A DNA stretch of 64,000 nt from Stieleria mannarensis. GTDB taxonomy: Bacteria; Planctomycetota; Planctomycetia; Pirellulales; Pirellulaceae. The notes beneath the pieces were generated by a model, which saw only the letters and a program-made list of their open reading frames with translations, searched no databases and had not been told where the DNA came from. Every line of letters starts with the position of its first letter. The stretch's first letter is position 1. Location: positions 1 to 64,000 of the forward strand of contig NZ_JACEHH010000004.1 of assembly GCF_014154935.1 (NCBI RefSeq), written 5' to 3'. A program made the translations under genes and the position numbers. Of this stretch, positions 30,129-38,182 are shown in pieces.

Positions 30129-30372
30129 GGGTCTGTCCCCGATCCACACGGGTCTGTCCCCGATCCACACGGGTCTGTCCCCGATCCACACGGGTCTGTC
30201 CCCGATCCACACGGGTCTGTCCCCGATCCACACGGGTCTGTCCCCGATCCACACACGGGTCTGTCCCCGATCTACTTTTCCAAGGGGTGGAACGGACTGG
30301 GTTTTCATGACTTTCCCCGGCCGCCTGAATCATAGGGAGGTCTGTCCCCGCCGATGCCAGTCCCCGCCGATG
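30129..30372. repeat. Right GTCTGTCCCC repeat array of the RAYT locus
   Basis: Seven copies of GGGTCTGTCCCC run from 30129 to 30268. The first six are at a 21-base period with the spacer GATCCACAC, and the last has two extra bases. A degenerate eighth copy is at about 30338-30349, followed by a doubled TCCCCGCCGATGCCA. The rest of 29947-30595 shows no gene. The perfect short period and lack of variable spacers exclude a CRISPR array. Confidence 0.8.
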
Positions 30373-30595
30373 CCATCGGTGGGCTTTTTCAATTTCCCGA
30401 GCACTCCCCCCCCCCGAAAGCAAAATTAAAAAAACAGTCCTGGCAGAGAGAGTGAAACGCGTCACTGCCGGCTATCTCAGAGGTCTCGAACCGCGCGACC
30501 GGTGTTAACATGTCAGCTGGACGCGTCCCGCGGGCGCAGCAAGGCGTCGTGCGGTATGTCGAGTTTTTCTGGCGGACGGCCACGAGAAAACTTAA

Positions 30596-30623
30596 TTGAC
30601 ACCTCGTGAGCTATCGATATATT
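30596..30623 (+). promoter_or_regulatory. Strong-looking promoter of the rhodanese-RND-YeeE operon
   Basis: TTGACA (30596-30601) and TATATT (30618-30623) are 16 bases apart, the best sigma-70-type match in the window. The first gene starts 76 bases after the -10 box. Confidence 0.65.
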
Positions 30624-30699
30624 GATCATTGGTTCGTGAGTAACCCCGCCCGTCCGCCTCCCTCTGGCCCAGCAACCCACGAAACCGAGGACAAAAAAA

Positions 30700-31230
30700 A
30701 TGAAACGCAACGGTTGGCTTGGACTTTTTTCACTGGCGGTCTTTGCATTGATTCCGCAACCCGCGACGGCCCAGTTTGGCGGGTTATTCGGCGGCCCGAA
30801 GATCGAAACGATCAGCACCGACCAGTTGCAGTCGTTGCTTGAAAAACAACAGCAAGTCGTCGCCGACGCGAAGGCAGCGGGCAAAGAAACACCGGCGCCG
30901 GATTTCGTGGTCGTCGATGTCCGCTCGGACGCGGAGGTCAACGTCTCGATCATTCCCGGCGCGATCACAAAAAAACAGTTCGAAACCGACCGCGGGCAGT
31001 ACCAGGGTCGCACCGTGATCCCCTACTGCACCGTCGGCGGACGCAGCGGCGCCTACGCCAAACAACTCGCCGCCAAGGGCGTCAAAGTGAAGAACTACAA
31101 GGGCAGCATTTTGAAATGGGTCGATGCCGAGTTGCCGCTGGTGACCCTGGACGGCAAGCCGACCAATCGCGTCCACACCTATAGCGATCGCTACAAGATT
31201 CCCTCGAAGTACGAACAGGTCACCAAGTGA
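30700..31230 (+). CDS. Exported rhodanese-domain protein
   Basis: A 176-residue protein with a signal peptide (GLFSLAVFALIPQPATAQ). ATG 30700 has GAGG 9 bases upstream. The rhodanese domain shows VVVDVRSDAEVNVSIIPGAI and the active-site loop with Cys110 in IPYCTVGGRSGAYAKQLAAK. Rhodaneses move sulfane sulfur, for example from thiosulfate or persulfides, onto a catalytic Cys. The loop is one residue longer than the common six-residue CRxGxR type. It is the first gene of a six-gene operon; its stop overlaps the next start by 4 bases (GTGA). Confidence 0.88.
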   Translation: MKRNGWLGLFSLAVFALIPQPATAQFGGLFGGPKIETISTDQLQSLLEKQQQVVADAKAAGKETPAPDFVVVDVRSDAEVNVSIIPGAITKKQFETDRGQYQGRTVIPYCTVGGRSGAYAKQLAAKGVKVKNYKGSILKWVDAELPLVTLDGKPTNRVHTYSDRYKIPSKYEQVTK

Positions 31231-32450
31231 ACCCGCCGCCGGCCAATGTCGAGCAGAAAACCATCGTTCTGCTGGGCATCGGCCACACCAATGCCCATCT
31301 GGTCAAACGGTGGGCCGAGGACCCGATCCCCGGTTGCCGGTTGATTTGCATCAGCACGTTCCCGGCGGCGACGTACTCGGGGATGCTGCCCGGCACGCTG
31401 GGGCATCAGTTCCACGATGATGAAATGCGAATCGATCTGGCGGCGCTTGCCGACCAGGCCGGCGCCGAGCTGATCCTGGCCGACACCGACGGCATCGACC
31501 TGACCGAGGGGGAATTGCACTTTTGTGACCGCGCCCCGGTCCACTTTGACGTGCTCTCGATCGGCGTCGGATCGATGCCGGTCGGGTGGCAACAACATTC
31601 GGATTCGAAGTTGCTGGTCCCGATCAAACCGATGCAGACCTTTCTACAGCGACTCGAGACGCGATTGCAGGACGCGGCGGCGGTGACGACCGGGCCGCTG
31701 CGGGTGGCGGTCGTCGGTGGCGGTGTCGCGAGCGTTGAGATTGCGTTGTGTTTGCAACAGCAGTGGCAAACCGGCGATCGCGGGCGGCCGATCGAAATTG
31801 AAATCTTCACCAGCAGCGGTCATGTGGCCGATGGGATGCCCGGGCGCAGCGTGCGGATGATCGAGCGTCTGTTGCGGCGCCGCGAGATCGCGATTCATCG
31901 CGGCCATCGTGTCGTCGAGGTAACCGACACCGCCCTGCAAACCGATGACGAACGATGGTTTGACTGTGATGCCGTGATCTGGGCGACCGGTGCGTCGGCC
32001 CCACCGGTGCTCGATCGCCTCGGTCTGCAAACAGACGACCGAGGATTCATCGCCACATCGAAAACGTTGCAGTCGCTTTCGGACGAGCGGATTTTTGCCG
32101 TCGGCGACTCGGGCACGGTGGTCGATGCGCCCTCACCCAAGGCGGGCGTGTATGCCGTCCGGCAGTGTCCGATCCTGTGGCACAACGTCAACGCGTTTCT
32201 GAGCGGGGAAACGCTACAGCGATTCGAGCCACAACGCGATTTTCTAAAGCTACTGAACACCGGAGACGGGAAAGCGATCCTGCAATACGGCCCGTTCGCC
32301 GTTCACGCCCGTTGGTGTTGGTGGTTGAAGACCTGGATCGACAAACGGTTTGTCCGCCAGTATCAGTTCGCCCCCCAGCACCCAGGCCACACGCTTGTTG
32401 CGACCGAGGATGACCAATCAAGGGAGCCATTGTCATGCAGAGAGATGTGA
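31227..32450 (+). CDS. FAD/NAD(P)-dependent oxidoreductase, NDH-2/SQR-like
   Basis: A 407-residue flavoprotein of the two-Rossmann-domain type. The N-terminal nucleotide site is IVLLGIGHTNAHLVKRW, a second is LRVAVVGGGVASVEIALCLQ, and the C-terminal FAD motif is DERIFAVGDSGTVV. TFPAATYSGMLPGTLGHQF resembles members linked to selenophosphate synthase (TIGR03169). NDH-2 and sulfide:quinone reductases share this fold, but the SQR cysteine pair was not found with confidence. GTG 31227 overlaps the rhodanese stop and the end overlaps the adaptor gene by 16 bases, so it is translationally coupled on both sides. A role in oxidising a sulfur compound is inferred from context. Confidence 0.8.
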   Translation: MNPPPANVEQKTIVLLGIGHTNAHLVKRWAEDPIPGCRLICISTFPAATYSGMLPGTLGHQFHDDEMRIDLAALADQAGAELILADTDGIDLTEGELHFCDRAPVHFDVLSIGVGSMPVGWQQHSDSKLLVPIKPMQTFLQRLETRLQDAAAVTTGPLRVAVVGGGVASVEIALCLQQQWQTGDRGRPIEIEIFTSSGHVADGMPGRSVRMIERLLRRREIAIHRGHRVVEVTDTALQTDDERWFDCDAVIWATGASAPPVLDRLGLQTDDRGFIATSKTLQSLSDERIFAVGDSGTVVDAPSPKAGVYAVRQCPILWHNVNAFLSGETLQRFEPQRDFLKLLNTGDGKAILQYGPFAVHARWCWWLKTWIDKRFVRQYQFAPQHPGHTLVATEDDQSREPLSCREM

Positions 32451-33577
32451 TTCGAAGGTGGCTAGCAAGTTTTGGCCGGATCGGAATGGTCGCCGGCGGG
32501 TTGTTGTTGTTGGTCGTGACCATCGCCTGGTTGTCCGGCATGTTCGAAGACAAGGTCCAACCAGGTTGGACCGGTCGCGGGATTCCCAAGCACACCGACC
32601 AGCCGACCGACATCGTTCATGAAATCGAAAAGTCGACCATCGAAGAGGCGATCGGGACGCTGAAGGCATCCAGCCGGACCGTCGTCGCGGCAAAACTGCT
32701 GGCGACGATTGCCGAGATCCGTGTCACCGCCGGCGACCAGGTCCAGCGGGGCCAAGAGCTGATCCGACTGGACAGCAAGGAATACGAAGCCCGGCTGGAC
32801 CAAGCCAAACGGGCACTCGAAGCCGCCACCGCCAACCGCGAGCAAGCCGAAAAAGCGTTCGCAAGAGCAGAAACATTGCAGCGGCAGAATGCACTGTCGC
32901 GATCCGAATTCGATTTGGCCAAACGTGACTTGCAGGTCGCCAGTGCAAACGAATTACAAGCCACCCAGGCGGTCCAAGAAGCCGAAGCGTTGCTATCTTA
33001 CACGGTGATCAAAGCCGCCAAGGATGGCCGGATCGTCGATCGCTCGGCCGAACCTGGTGACATCGCCCGACCCGGCGAGCCGATTTTGACCCTGTATGAC
33101 GCGACCTCCTTGCGGCTGGAAGCCCCCGTGATGGAACACCTGGCCGTCAAGCTAAACGTCGATGATCACTTGGGGGTCTACGTCGACGCGCTCGATCGAG
33201 AATTCGACGCCACGATTGATGAAATCGTCCCCCAAGCCGACGCGCCCAGCCGGTCGTTTTTGGTCAAAGCCAGCTTGCCCAAATCCGACGAGCTTTACGA
33301 GGGGATGTTCGGACGACTGCGGATCCCCGCCGGCCAGCGGCGGCACCTGTGTTTGAACACCGACGCGTTGATCGAGGTCGGGCAATTGGAGTTTGTCGAC
33401 GTCGTACTTGCCGACGGAAACATCGAGCGGCGGTTGGTCAAGATCGGGCAACTCGGCATGCCGGGCCGCCAGGAAGTGCTCAGTGGTGTCGAAGCGGGCG
33501 AGCGAGTGGTGTTGCACGTCGATGGCCCAGTGAAGGAGAGCCCAGTGAAGGAGAGCCCAGCCGATGACACCCTCTGA
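32435..33577 (+). CDS. RND efflux periplasmic adaptor (HlyD/MFP)
   Basis: A 380-residue membrane-fusion protein with an N-terminal membrane anchor (MVAGGLLLLVVTIAWLSGMF). The lipoyl-like half reads LLATIAEIRVTAGDQVQRGQ, then a coiled-coil hairpin (residues about 115-180; ALEAATANREQAEKAFARAE), the second lipoyl half (VIKAAKDGRIVDRSAEPGD) and a beta-barrel. It links an inner-membrane RND pump to an outer-membrane channel. The C-terminus has a duplicated VKESP from a 15-base direct repeat. It overlaps both neighbours. Confidence 0.9.
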   Translation: MQRDVIRRWLASFGRIGMVAGGLLLLVVTIAWLSGMFEDKVQPGWTGRGIPKHTDQPTDIVHEIEKSTIEEAIGTLKASSRTVVAAKLLATIAEIRVTAGDQVQRGQELIRLDSKEYEARLDQAKRALEAATANREQAEKAFARAETLQRQNALSRSEFDLAKRDLQVASANELQATQAVQEAEALLSYTVIKAAKDGRIVDRSAEPGDIARPGEPILTLYDATSLRLEAPVMEHLAVKLNVDDHLGVYVDALDREFDATIDEIVPQADAPSRSFLVKASLPKSDELYEGMFGRLRIPAGQRRHLCLNTDALIEVGQLEFVDVVLADGNIERRLVKIGQLGMPGRQEVLSGVEAGERVVLHVDGPVKESPVKESPADDTL

Positions 33578-36500
33578 TGATGACAACCAGGCGGTTGACG
33601 ACACCGCCGACACGCCGTTGATGACGCGGATCGTCGAACTCTTTTTGCGTGGCGATGTCGCGATCTTGCTGGTGTTGGTTTCCCTGTTGCTGGGCACCGC
33701 CGCACTGTTTTTAACCCCGCGCGAAGAAGAACCCCAAATCGTCGTGCCGATGGCCGACGTGTTCGCCTCGGCACCGGGCCTGTCGGCCGAAGAGGTGGAG
33801 CGTCAGGTCACCGATCGCTTGGAAAAACTGCTGTACCAGATCGATGGCGTCGAATTCGTCTATTCGGTCTCGCGGCCCGGCGAGTGTGTGGTCACCGTGC
33901 GGTTCTACGTCGGCGAAGACCGCGAGGACTCGCTGGTCAAGATTTACAACAAGATCAACTCGTCGACCGACAAGATTCCGCCGGGCGTACAGTCCTGGGT
34001 CGTCAAACCGATCGAAGTGGATGATGTGCCGATCGTGATCGCGACGCTCTGGTCGGACCAGACCGACCGTTACGGGGATCATGAGCTGCGCCGGATCGCC
34101 GAAGAGGTTCAACACCAATTGCAGGCGATCCCCGATGCGAACCGCGTCGAAGTCGTGGGCGGGCGTCCGCGTCGAGTCTATGTCAATCTGGACGCCCAGC
34201 GATTGGCCGCCCACCGCACGTCCCCGTTGCAAGTCGCACGGGCGCTGCAGGTCAGCAACGTGACGGCGCGGAATGGAAGTTTCGAACAACAGAACACTCA
34301 GTTCAACGTCGAAACCGGCACCTTCATCCGCGACGTCGATCAATTGCAGAATATCGTCGTCAACGTCGCCGGCGGGCGTCCGGTGTATTTAAAAAATGTC
34401 GCATCGGTCATCGACGGACCGGCCGAAGCGGACAGTTACAGCTGGATCGGATTCGGCGCGGCCGACGACAAATATGCAGACCGAACGGACCTGTACCCCG
34501 CTGTCCACCTCTCCGTGGCCAAACGCAAAGGGGCCAACGCGGTTCGGGTGGCCGATGCCGTCCAGGCAAGACTTGAGGAGCTTCAAACGACGCATCTGCC
34601 CAGCGGAGTGCACTTTCGCGTCACCCGTGATTACGGTGAAACGGCCAACGAGAAGGTCAACGAACTGATCGAAGGCTTGGTCGTCGCGGTGCTGACCGTC
34701 GTCGGATTGATCGGATTGACGATGGGATGGCGGCCGGCACTGGTGATCGCGTTGGCGATCCCGGTCTGTTACAGCTTGACCTTGTTCATCAATCTGATGG
34801 TCGGCTATTCGATCAATCGTGTCACCATGTTCGCGTTGATCTTGGCGCTGGGATTGTTGGTCGACGACCCGATCACCGACGTGGAAAACATCGCGCGGTA
34901 TTTCACGATGAAGATTTTTCCGCCCCGCAAATCGGTGCTGCGCGCGGTGCAGGAAGTCCGTCCGGCATTGATCCTGTCGACACTGGCCATCATCGTCAGC
35001 TTTTTACCGTTGGCGTTCATCACCGGCATGATGGGACCGTACATGGCGCCGATGGCGCTGAACGTTCCGCTGACCGTTACTGTTTCTACCGTCGTCGCGT
35101 TCTTGATCACGCCCTGGCTGGCGATGGTATCGCTCAAGCAGATCGACGATTCGAAAAACCCGGACCAGGCCTATGACCTGACGACCCGCCCGCTGTATCG
35201 GTTGTCTCGGCTGGTGCTGGCGCCGATTCTTTCCCGTCCCCTGTACGCCTGGGGTGTCTTGTTGGGGATTGCGGCGCTGTTTGCCATGGCGATGATTCCG
35301 CCCGTGTTCCGCTGGGTGCCCGTCAAGATGTTGCCCTATGACAACAAGAACGAATTTCAAATCGTCATCGACATGCCCGAAGGCACCACACTGGAACGGA
35401 CCGACGTGGTTTCGCGGCGGATCGGACGGTTTATCGGGGGAATGGCCGAGGTCAGCGATTACGAACTGTTCGTCGGGACGGCATCGCCAATGGATTTTAA
35501 CGGTCTGGTGCGGCACTACTTTCTGCGCCAAGGGCCAAACGTCGCCGACATCCGCGTCAATCTGCTGGCCAAAGAACAACGAGTCCAGCAATCACACGAG
35601 ATCCTGCTCCGCATCCGTGATCAAGTCACCGAGTTGGCCCGGTCGATGGGCGCGAACATCAAATTGGTCGAGGTCCCGCCCGGCCCACCGGTGTTGTCCA
35701 CGATCACGGCCGAAGTGTACGGGCCGCCCGAGGGAACCTACACGCGACAAATCGACGTTGCAAGGAACGTGATGGCGCGACTGAAGCAGGAACCCGGCGT
35801 GGTCGACTTGGATGTCAGCGCCGAAGACGACCAAATCCGATTCATATTCGAAACCGACAAACCCAAGGCTTCCCTGTCGGGGATCTCCACGCAAACGATC
35901 GCCGAGACGGTCGCGACGGTGCTGAGCGGCAACCGGGCGACGGTCTTGCATCTGCCCGATGAAGTGGATCCGTTGTGGATCGAGTTGAAGCTTCCCCGCG
36001 AGAGTCGTTCGGCGCTGGATGATTTGGAAGAGATCTACGTCCAGGGAGAGCAAGGGCAGATTGTCCAGCTCGGTTCCCTGGGCCGGTTCCGTGAAACGCT
36101 GGAAGATAAATCGATCCATCACAAGAACCTGAGACGGGTCGTGTACGTCTATGCCGAGGTTGCCGGGCGTCCGCCGGCCGACGCGATCATGGACGTCCAG
36201 TGGGATCGCCAGCCCGCGGGGAGCGAAACGCCCGCCGCTGACAATGCCGCTGCGACGCCGCGGCCGCTGCGCCGCCGGTCCTGGCTGTCACTCGGCGGTG
36301 GCGTGCCCTGGACGGTGCCCGATGGATACCAGGTCCAGTGGGCCGGTGAAGGCGAATGGGACATCACGCTGGATGTGTTTCGTGATCTGGGGTTGGCGTT
36401 CGGCGCGGCGTTGGTCGGGATCTTTGTCGTGTTGATGTTCCAAACCGGTTCACGGACGTTGCCGTTGTTGATCATGTCGGCGATTCCGTTGTCGATGATC

Positions 36501-36926
36501 GGCATCATGCCAGGATTTTGGGGGTTGAATCTGATCATGAACCAACCCGTCGGCGGGCACCCCAATCCGGTCTTCGTCACGGCGACGGCGATGATCGGGA
36601 TGATCGCCTTGGCCGGGATTGTGGTCCGAAACTCGGTCGTTCTGATCGACTTCATTCATCTGGCCCAGGCCGAAGGGTTTGACTTGCAAGAGTCGATCAT
36701 CCGCAGCGTGGCCGTCCGCACCCGGCCGATCCTGTTGACCGCGGGCACGACCTTGCTGGCCAACTGGGTGATCACCCTGGACCCGGTGTTTTCCGGTTTG
36801 GCATGGGCCATCATCTTTGGCATCCTGACATCCACCGTGTTCACCTTGATCGTCATCCCGGCCGCGTACTGGTTGATTTACCGCGCCGCGGCCGAGTCCA
36901 CCTCTCCACCTTCCGCAGAAACTTGA
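33564..36926 (+). CDS. RND efflux transporter permease
   Basis: A 1120-residue inner-membrane proton-driven exporter of the AcrB/MdtB class. The first membrane segment is followed by the periplasmic domain (VFASAPGLSAEEVERQVTDR). The proton-relay acidic pair in TM4 is seen near residue 430 in LGLLVDDPITDVENIARYF. The second half repeats the layout and ends with MIGMIALAGIVVRNSVVLID and TRPILLTAGTTLLANWVI. Residues about 880-920 contain an Ala/Pro/Arg-rich insertion. Substrate is unknown; sulfur-related neighbours suggest it may not be a drug pump. It overlaps the adaptor gene by 14 bases and the next gene starts 1 base after its stop. Confidence 0.93.
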   Translation: MTPSDDDNQAVDDTADTPLMTRIVELFLRGDVAILLVLVSLLLGTAALFLTPREEEPQIVVPMADVFASAPGLSAEEVERQVTDRLEKLLYQIDGVEFVYSVSRPGECVVTVRFYVGEDREDSLVKIYNKINSSTDKIPPGVQSWVVKPIEVDDVPIVIATLWSDQTDRYGDHELRRIAEEVQHQLQAIPDANRVEVVGGRPRRVYVNLDAQRLAAHRTSPLQVARALQVSNVTARNGSFEQQNTQFNVETGTFIRDVDQLQNIVVNVAGGRPVYLKNVASVIDGPAEADSYSWIGFGAADDKYADRTDLYPAVHLSVAKRKGANAVRVADAVQARLEELQTTHLPSGVHFRVTRDYGETANEKVNELIEGLVVAVLTVVGLIGLTMGWRPALVIALAIPVCYSLTLFINLMVGYSINRVTMFALILALGLLVDDPITDVENIARYFTMKIFPPRKSVLRAVQEVRPALILSTLAIIVSFLPLAFITGMMGPYMAPMALNVPLTVTVSTVVAFLITPWLAMVSLKQIDDSKNPDQAYDLTTRPLYRLSRLVLAPILSRPLYAWGVLLGIAALFAMAMIPPVFRWVPVKMLPYDNKNEFQIVIDMPEGTTLERTDVVSRRIGRFIGGMAEVSDYELFVGTASPMDFNGLVRHYFLRQGPNVADIRVNLLAKEQRVQQSHEILLRIRDQVTELARSMGANIKLVEVPPGPPVLSTITAEVYGPPEGTYTRQIDVARNVMARLKQEPGVVDLDVSAEDDQIRFIFETDKPKASLSGISTQTIAETVATVLSGNRATVLHLPDEVDPLWIELKLPRESRSALDDLEEIYVQGEQGQIVQLGSLGRFRETLEDKSIHHKNLRRVVYVYAEVAGRPPADAIMDVQWDRQPAGSETPAADNAAATPRPLRRRSWLSLGGGVPWTVPDGYQVQWAGEGEWDITLDVFRDLGLAFGAALVGIFVVLMFQTGSRTLPLLIMSAIPLSMIGIMPGFWGLNLIMNQPVGGHPNPVFVTATAMIGMIALAGIVVRNSVVLIDFIHLAQAEGFDLQESIIRSVAVRTRPILLTAGTTLLANWVITLDPVFSGLAWAIIFGILTSTVFTLIVIPAAYWLIYRAAAESTSPPSAET

Positions 36927-36927
36927 C

Positions 36928-37410
36928 ATGCAATGGTTAATGCAACCTTGGCCCTGGTGGCTTTCGGGAATCCTGATCGGATTGACGGTCCCGCTGCTGT
37001 ACCTGCTGGCGGGCAAAGCGTTTGGTATTTCGACCAGTCTGCAAGAGATCGGTGCGTTGTGTTCCCCCAACAGCAAACTGGATTATCTCGGCAAATTTGA
37101 TCGCAAAGCCAATTTGTGGCTGGTGGTGTTCGTCGTCGGGATCGCGATCGGATCCTTCATCGCCACGCGGTTTCTGTCCCGGGATCCCAAACCCTTTTTG
37201 CCGGCTTCGATGGAAAGCGTCGGCGGCGCGATCAAATTGCTGTGCGGCGGGTTTTTGATCGGATTCGGGACCCGGTACGCCGGTGGTTGCACGTCGGGTC
37301 ACAGCATCACGGGAATTTCGAATCTGAACTGGCCCAGCTTGTTGGCAACGGTGTGCTTCTTTGCCGGTGGCCTGGCCGTGACTTGGGGATTGGGAGGCTT
37401 GCTGTTCTAA
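36928..37410 (+). CDS. YeeE/YedE family membrane protein, first copy
   Basis: A 160-residue protein with about four membrane segments. The family signature is FGTRYAGGCTSGHSITGIS with the conserved Cys121, the residue that in thiosulfate transporters of this family (TsuA/YeeE) contacts the sulfur substrate. YeeE/YedE proteins are often split into two half-size genes, as here. It starts 1 base after the RND permease stop. Confidence 0.88.
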   Translation: MQWLMQPWPWWLSGILIGLTVPLLYLLAGKAFGISTSLQEIGALCSPNSKLDYLGKFDRKANLWLVVFVVGIAIGSFIATRFLSRDPKPFLPASMESVGGAIKLLCGGFLIGFGTRYAGGCTSGHSITGISNLNWPSLLATVCFFAGGLAVTWGLGGLLF

Positions 37411-37443
37411 ACCGTTCGGTGAGACACGGCATTGAGAAACACC

Positions 37444-37932
37444 ATGAACACAACACTTGATCCGGCGTCCCAACCGCAGGGCGACCAGCCAGAGCAACAG
37501 CCCCAGAAAACGACCTCTCCGCTCGCCTATACGATGGTGCTGCTGATGGGGGTGTACCTGGGGATTTTGTTTGTCAAAAGCGAAGTCGCCCGCTGGGAAC
37601 GCATTCACGACATGTTTCTATTTCGTGAGCCGCACATGTATCTGATCATCACAACCGCCATCGTGGTCGCGATGGCGGCGATGTGGATGATCAAACGTCT
37701 AAAGATCAAATCGATCGAAGGAAAGCCGATCGAGTACACGCCCAAGCGGTACCACACCGGCGTGGTGATCGGCGGGACGTTGTTCGGCGCCGGTTGGGCG
37801 ATCACCGGTGCCTGCCCCGGCCCGATCTATGCGCAAATCGGAGGCGGCCAGTGGATGGCGTTGTTTACGTTGGCCGGCGCCTTGCTGGGCATGTTCGCGT
37901 ACGCGGCGCTGAAACCGAAGCTGCCGCACTGA
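37444..37932 (+). CDS. YeeE/YedE-type (DUF6691-like) membrane protein, second copy
   Basis: A 162-residue protein from ATG 37444; an upstream TTG start is possible. Four membrane segments are visible (LAYTMVLLMGVYLGILFV; YLIITTAIVVAMAAMWMI; GVVIGGTLFGAGWAITGACP; WMALFTLAGALLGMFAYAAL). The conserved Cys124 in ITGACPGPIYAQIGGG is the half-family signature. With the preceding gene it would make a complete two-half transporter for a sulfur compound, presumably thiosulfate. It is the last gene of the operon. Confidence 0.87.
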   Translation: MNTTLDPASQPQGDQPEQQPQKTTSPLAYTMVLLMGVYLGILFVKSEVARWERIHDMFLFREPHMYLIITTAIVVAMAAMWMIKRLKIKSIEGKPIEYTPKRYHTGVVIGGTLFGAGWAITGACPGPIYAQIGGGQWMALFTLAGALLGMFAYAALKPKLPH

Positions 37933-37938
37933 TCTGGC

Positions 37939-37959
37939 GACACCCGCAAGCGGGCTGTC
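37939..37959 (+). terminator. Possible weak terminator of the operon
   Basis: GACACCCGC and GCGGGCTGTC can pair with one unpaired C, 6 bases past the stop. Only a short T-rich tail follows, so efficiency is doubtful. Confidence 0.3.
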
Positions 37960-38182
37960 GATTTAATCACAACCGAATCAATCGTGAGCCGATCTGGCGC
38001 ACCGAATGTGCGAGGGTGCACGATCGAGCATTTCGATTCGGAAGGTTGGTCTGTAATGGGGGCTGCTTCGACGCCCTTGCCCTCTTTCTGGTCCGCTCCG
38101 GCACGATTGTCTATATTGAACCAGTTCGTTTGATCGCCCGCGCGGCTTCGCAATGGCAGACATCTTTTCTGGGGTTGGTTCG

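Noticed and set aside
30129-30268. Possible CRISPR array
   Set aside because: The period is only 21 bases and identical in spacer and repeat, with no unique spacers and no cas genes nearby.
29988-30465. Minus-strand reading frames with perfect seven-residue repeats at the right RAYT array
   Set aside because: They are the 21-base DNA repeat read through; 21 is divisible by 3, so the frame stays open. No start signal or family fits.
37260-37960. Idea that the operon's two YeeE halves are one frameshifted gene
   Set aside because: Each half has its own start, stop and four membrane segments, and split YeeE/YedE pairs are known.
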